Origin: Flavobacteriales bacterium UBA4660
GTDB lineage: Bacteria; Bacteroidota; Bacteroidia; Flavobacteriales_D; Sanyastnellaceae
DNA: 7,793 nucleotides
Direction: 5' to 3'
Assembly (NCBI GenBank): GCA_002405435.1
Contig: DHLU01000163.1
Coordinates: 1-7,793, forward strand
Shown here piece after piece: positions 6,508 to 7,793 of the stretch (its first letter is position 1; every line of letters starts with the position of its first letter). A model generated the notes under the pieces. That model saw only the letters and a list, made by a program, of their open reading frames with translations. It did not search any database and had not been told where the DNA came from. The position numbers and the translations under genes are program-made.

Positions 6508-6513
6508 TACAAT
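6483..6513. promoter_or_regulatory. 31-bp imperfect palindrome, probable Fur/Zur-family operator
   Basis: The palindrome is centred on T6498. Twelve of 15 base pairs match across the centre, including the arms ATTTGCA (6488-6494) and TGCAAAT (6502-6508), the outer ATT/AAT triplets and an inner CA/TG. It lies in the 59-bp gap between a Fur-family gene and the receptor gene and overlaps the predicted promoters of both. Position, size and symmetry suit a Fur-family dimer site, so divergent auto- and operon repression is the likely role. It does not resemble the classical Fur box GATAATGATAATCATTATC. Confidence 0.75.
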
Positions 6514-6525
6514 CCGTTATTTTTG
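6498..6525 (+). promoter_or_regulatory. Predicted promoter of the Fur-family gene
   Basis: TTG (6498-6500) is followed after 17 bp by TATTTTTG (6518-6525), an exact match to the Bacteroidota -7 consensus TAnnTTTG. The box ends four bases before the ATG at 6530, so the message is predicted to be leaderless. The TTG sits at the centre of the palindrome, consistent with autorepression. The 17-bp spacing is at the short end of the reported range. Confidence 0.6.
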
Positions 6526-6529
6526 TGCC

Positions 6530-6949
6530 ATGGCAGACGAATCCCATAAGGAACTCCTGAAGCGACACGGCCTTCGGGTAACGCCGGTACGGCTGGCCAT
6601 AACAGGGTGGCTGGGCGTTGATTCGCTTGCACGGAGCCAGGCGGAAATAGAGAAACGGCTTGACGGCGCCGACCGTGTGACGGTTTACCGTGCCTTGCGC
6701 GACCTTGAAAAATCAGGGGTGATTCATTCGCTCAGCGACAGCGCGGGCGTTCGCAAGTACGCCCTGTGCCATGCTGCCTGCGCAGCGGGAAGCCACGAAG
6801 ACAACCACGCCCATTTCTCCTGCTCGCGGTGTGCGGAAACCTATTGCCTGCATCAGGTTGCGGTGCCTCAGATCCGGAGTCCCCGGGGATTTACCGTAAG
6901 CCACTCGGCGTTGCTGATGACCGGCGTGTGCAAGACCTGCGCCGGCTAA
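6530..6949 (+). CDS. Fur-family metalloregulator, probably Zur-like
   Basis: This is a 139-residue cytoplasmic repressor that binds DNA as a dimer when loaded with its metal. The N-terminal winged helix includes LKRHGLRVTPVRLAI (10-24) and the recognition region DRVTVYRALRDLEKSGVI (48-65). The dimerisation domain carries two CxxC pairs, C98-x2-C101 and C134-x2-C137, the usual structural zinc site. The regulatory-site region reads HEDNHAH (89-95) with H108 and H125, lacking the plain HHDH motif typical of iron-sensing Fur. Additional cysteines C80 and C84 precede it; a cysteine ligand in the sensing site is known in E. coli Zur, so zinc sensing is favoured but not proven. It is transcribed away from the receptor operon across a shared palindrome, implying that it controls both. 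PerR or Fur identity remains possible. Confidence 0.92.
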   Translation: MADESHKELLKRHGLRVTPVRLAITGWLGVDSLARSQAEIEKRLDGADRVTVYRALRDLEKSGVIHSLSDSAGVRKYALCHAACAAGSHEDNHAHFSCSRCAETYCLHQVAVPQIRSPRGFTVSHSALLMTGVCKTCAG

Positions 6950-6964
6950 TGCGGAGGGTTGCGC

Positions 6965-7793
6965 TTATTTTCTGAATGCCGGTGCCGGCACGATGTCTTT
7001 ACTGCCCGGGGTGTAGCGGTAAAAACCTTCGCCCGTCTTGTCGCCCAGCTTGCCGGCCTGCACCATGTTGACCAGCAGCGGACAGGGCGCATAGCGGGGG
7101 TTTCCGTATCCATCCTGCAGCACCCGCAGAATGGCGAGGCAGGTATCAAGACCGATAAAGTCGGCGAGCCGCAGGGGTCCCATCGGATGGGCCATGCCCA
7201 GCTTCATCACCGTATCAATTTCTTCGACACCGGCTGTGCCTTCATGCAGCGTCATGATGGCTTCATTGATCATGGGCATAAGAATTTTGTTGGCTACAAA
7301 TCCGGGGTAGTCGCGCACCTCGACAGGTACCTTGCCGATAGAACGCGACAGGTCCATAATCAGGGCCGTCACTTCATCGCTGGTGGAATAACCGCGGATG
7401 ACCTCCACGAGTTTCATCACCGGCACGGGGTTCATAAAGTGCATGCCGATTACCTTATCGGGGCGTTTGGTGGCCGCGGCGATGCGGGTAATGGAAATCG
7501 ATGAGGTATTGGTAGCGAGGATGCATTGCGGCGGCGCGGCGGCATCGAGCGCCTGAAAGATATTTTGTTTGAGTCCGGTGTTTTCGGTGGCTGCCTCTAC
7601 CGCGAGGTCTGCAGCTGCCACGGCTTCTGCGAGGTCGGTGAAGGTGCTGATGTGTTGCAGTGCGCGGCGGCTGTCGTCTTCGCTCAGCGGTCCTTTGGCC
7701 ACCTGGCGATCGAAAGTATCGGCATTGGTCTTTAGTGCCTTGTCGAGCGCTTCCTGAGGCACATCGGGGAGGTTGACCCGCTGGCCGGCCTGT
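6965..7793 (-). CDS. 3-hydroxyacyl-CoA (3-hydroxybutyryl-CoA) dehydrogenase, N-terminus cut off
   Basis: This NAD(P)-dependent enzyme interconverts (S)-3-hydroxyacyl-CoA and 3-oxoacyl-CoA in beta-oxidation or butyrate-type metabolism in the cytoplasm. The frame stays open to the window edge and about 275 residues are visible. Roughly 20-25 are missing, including the GxGxxG loop. The end of the nucleotide-binding fold is seen as QRVNLPDVPQEALDKAL. Counting from the first complete codon (7792-7790), S97 (in ATNTSS), H118 (in GMHFMNP), E130 and N168 (in VANK) have the same spacing as S137, H158, E170 and N208 of human HADH, so the active site looks intact. The C-terminal dimerisation domain includes HPMGPLRLADFIGLD and GKLGDKTGEGFYRY. 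The length fits the single-domain class (about 280-300 residues). It is convergent with the Fur-family gene, with only 15 bp between stops and no terminator there. A PaaH-like role is an alternative. Confidence 0.95.
   Translation of the reverse strand, partial: QAGQRVNLPDVPQEALDKALKTNADTFDRQVAKGPLSEDDSRRALQHISTFTDLAEAVAAADLAVEAATENTGLKQNIFQALDAAAPPQCILATNTSSISITRIAAATKRPDKVIGMHFMNPVPVMKLVEVIRGYSTSDEVTALIMDLSRSIGKVPVEVRDYPGFVANKILMPMINEAIMTLHEGTAGVEEIDTVMKLGMAHPMGPLRLADFIGLDTCLAILRVLQDGYGNPRYAPCPLLVNMVQAGKLGDKTGEGFYRYTPGSKDIVPAPAFRK

Noticed and set aside
6471..6632. 54-codon N-terminal extension of the receptor frame to an ATG at 6632
   Set aside because: It would overlap the Fur-family gene and the operator and would bury the clear signal peptide that begins at 6470.

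Overview
The window looks chromosomal and comes from a fairly GC-rich member of the Bacteroidota. I infer this from the protein families present (a TonB receptor with a CarboxypepD_reg-like N-terminal domain, a DUF5684 protein, an NtrX-like regulator without a helix-turn-helix). Other signs are promoter elements of the Bacteroidota type (TTG/TTTG, about 17-23 bp, TAnnTTTG) and the near absence of Shine-Dalgarno sequences. I see no phage, transposon, CRISPR, tRNA or rRNA signal.

Layout. Positions 1-723 (+) hold the AAA+ part of a sigma-54 activator of the NtrC/NtrX type, cut by the window edge and ending without a DNA-binding domain. Positions 724-1023 are non-coding, with two small inverted repeats. 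Positions 1024-1449 (+) encode a small DUF5684 membrane protein, followed by a strong intrinsic terminator. From 6470 down to 1536 (-) four genes run in the same direction: a TonB-dependent receptor with His/Glu-rich loops, a four-helix membrane protein, a ChaN/Tiki-superfamily exported protein and a CDF metal transporter. Divergent from this run is a Fur-family regulator (6530-6949, +). The 59 bp between the regulator and the receptor carry a 31-bp imperfect palindrome that overlaps two plausible promoters. Positions 6965-7793 (-) hold most of a 3-hydroxyacyl-CoA dehydrogenase, convergent with the regulator and running off the window.

How the genes fit together. The central 5.4 kb reads as a metal-homeostasis locus. 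The Fur-family protein, more Zur-like than Fur-like on weak residue evidence, would bind the shared operator and repress itself and the receptor operon. The receptor would take up a metal or metal complex through the outer membrane. ChaN-like and four-helix proteins would act in the periplasm and inner membrane, and the CDF protein would move divalent cation across the inner membrane. Pairing an uptake receptor with a CDF transporter, normally an exporter, is the main puzzle. The flanking genes have no evident functional link to it.
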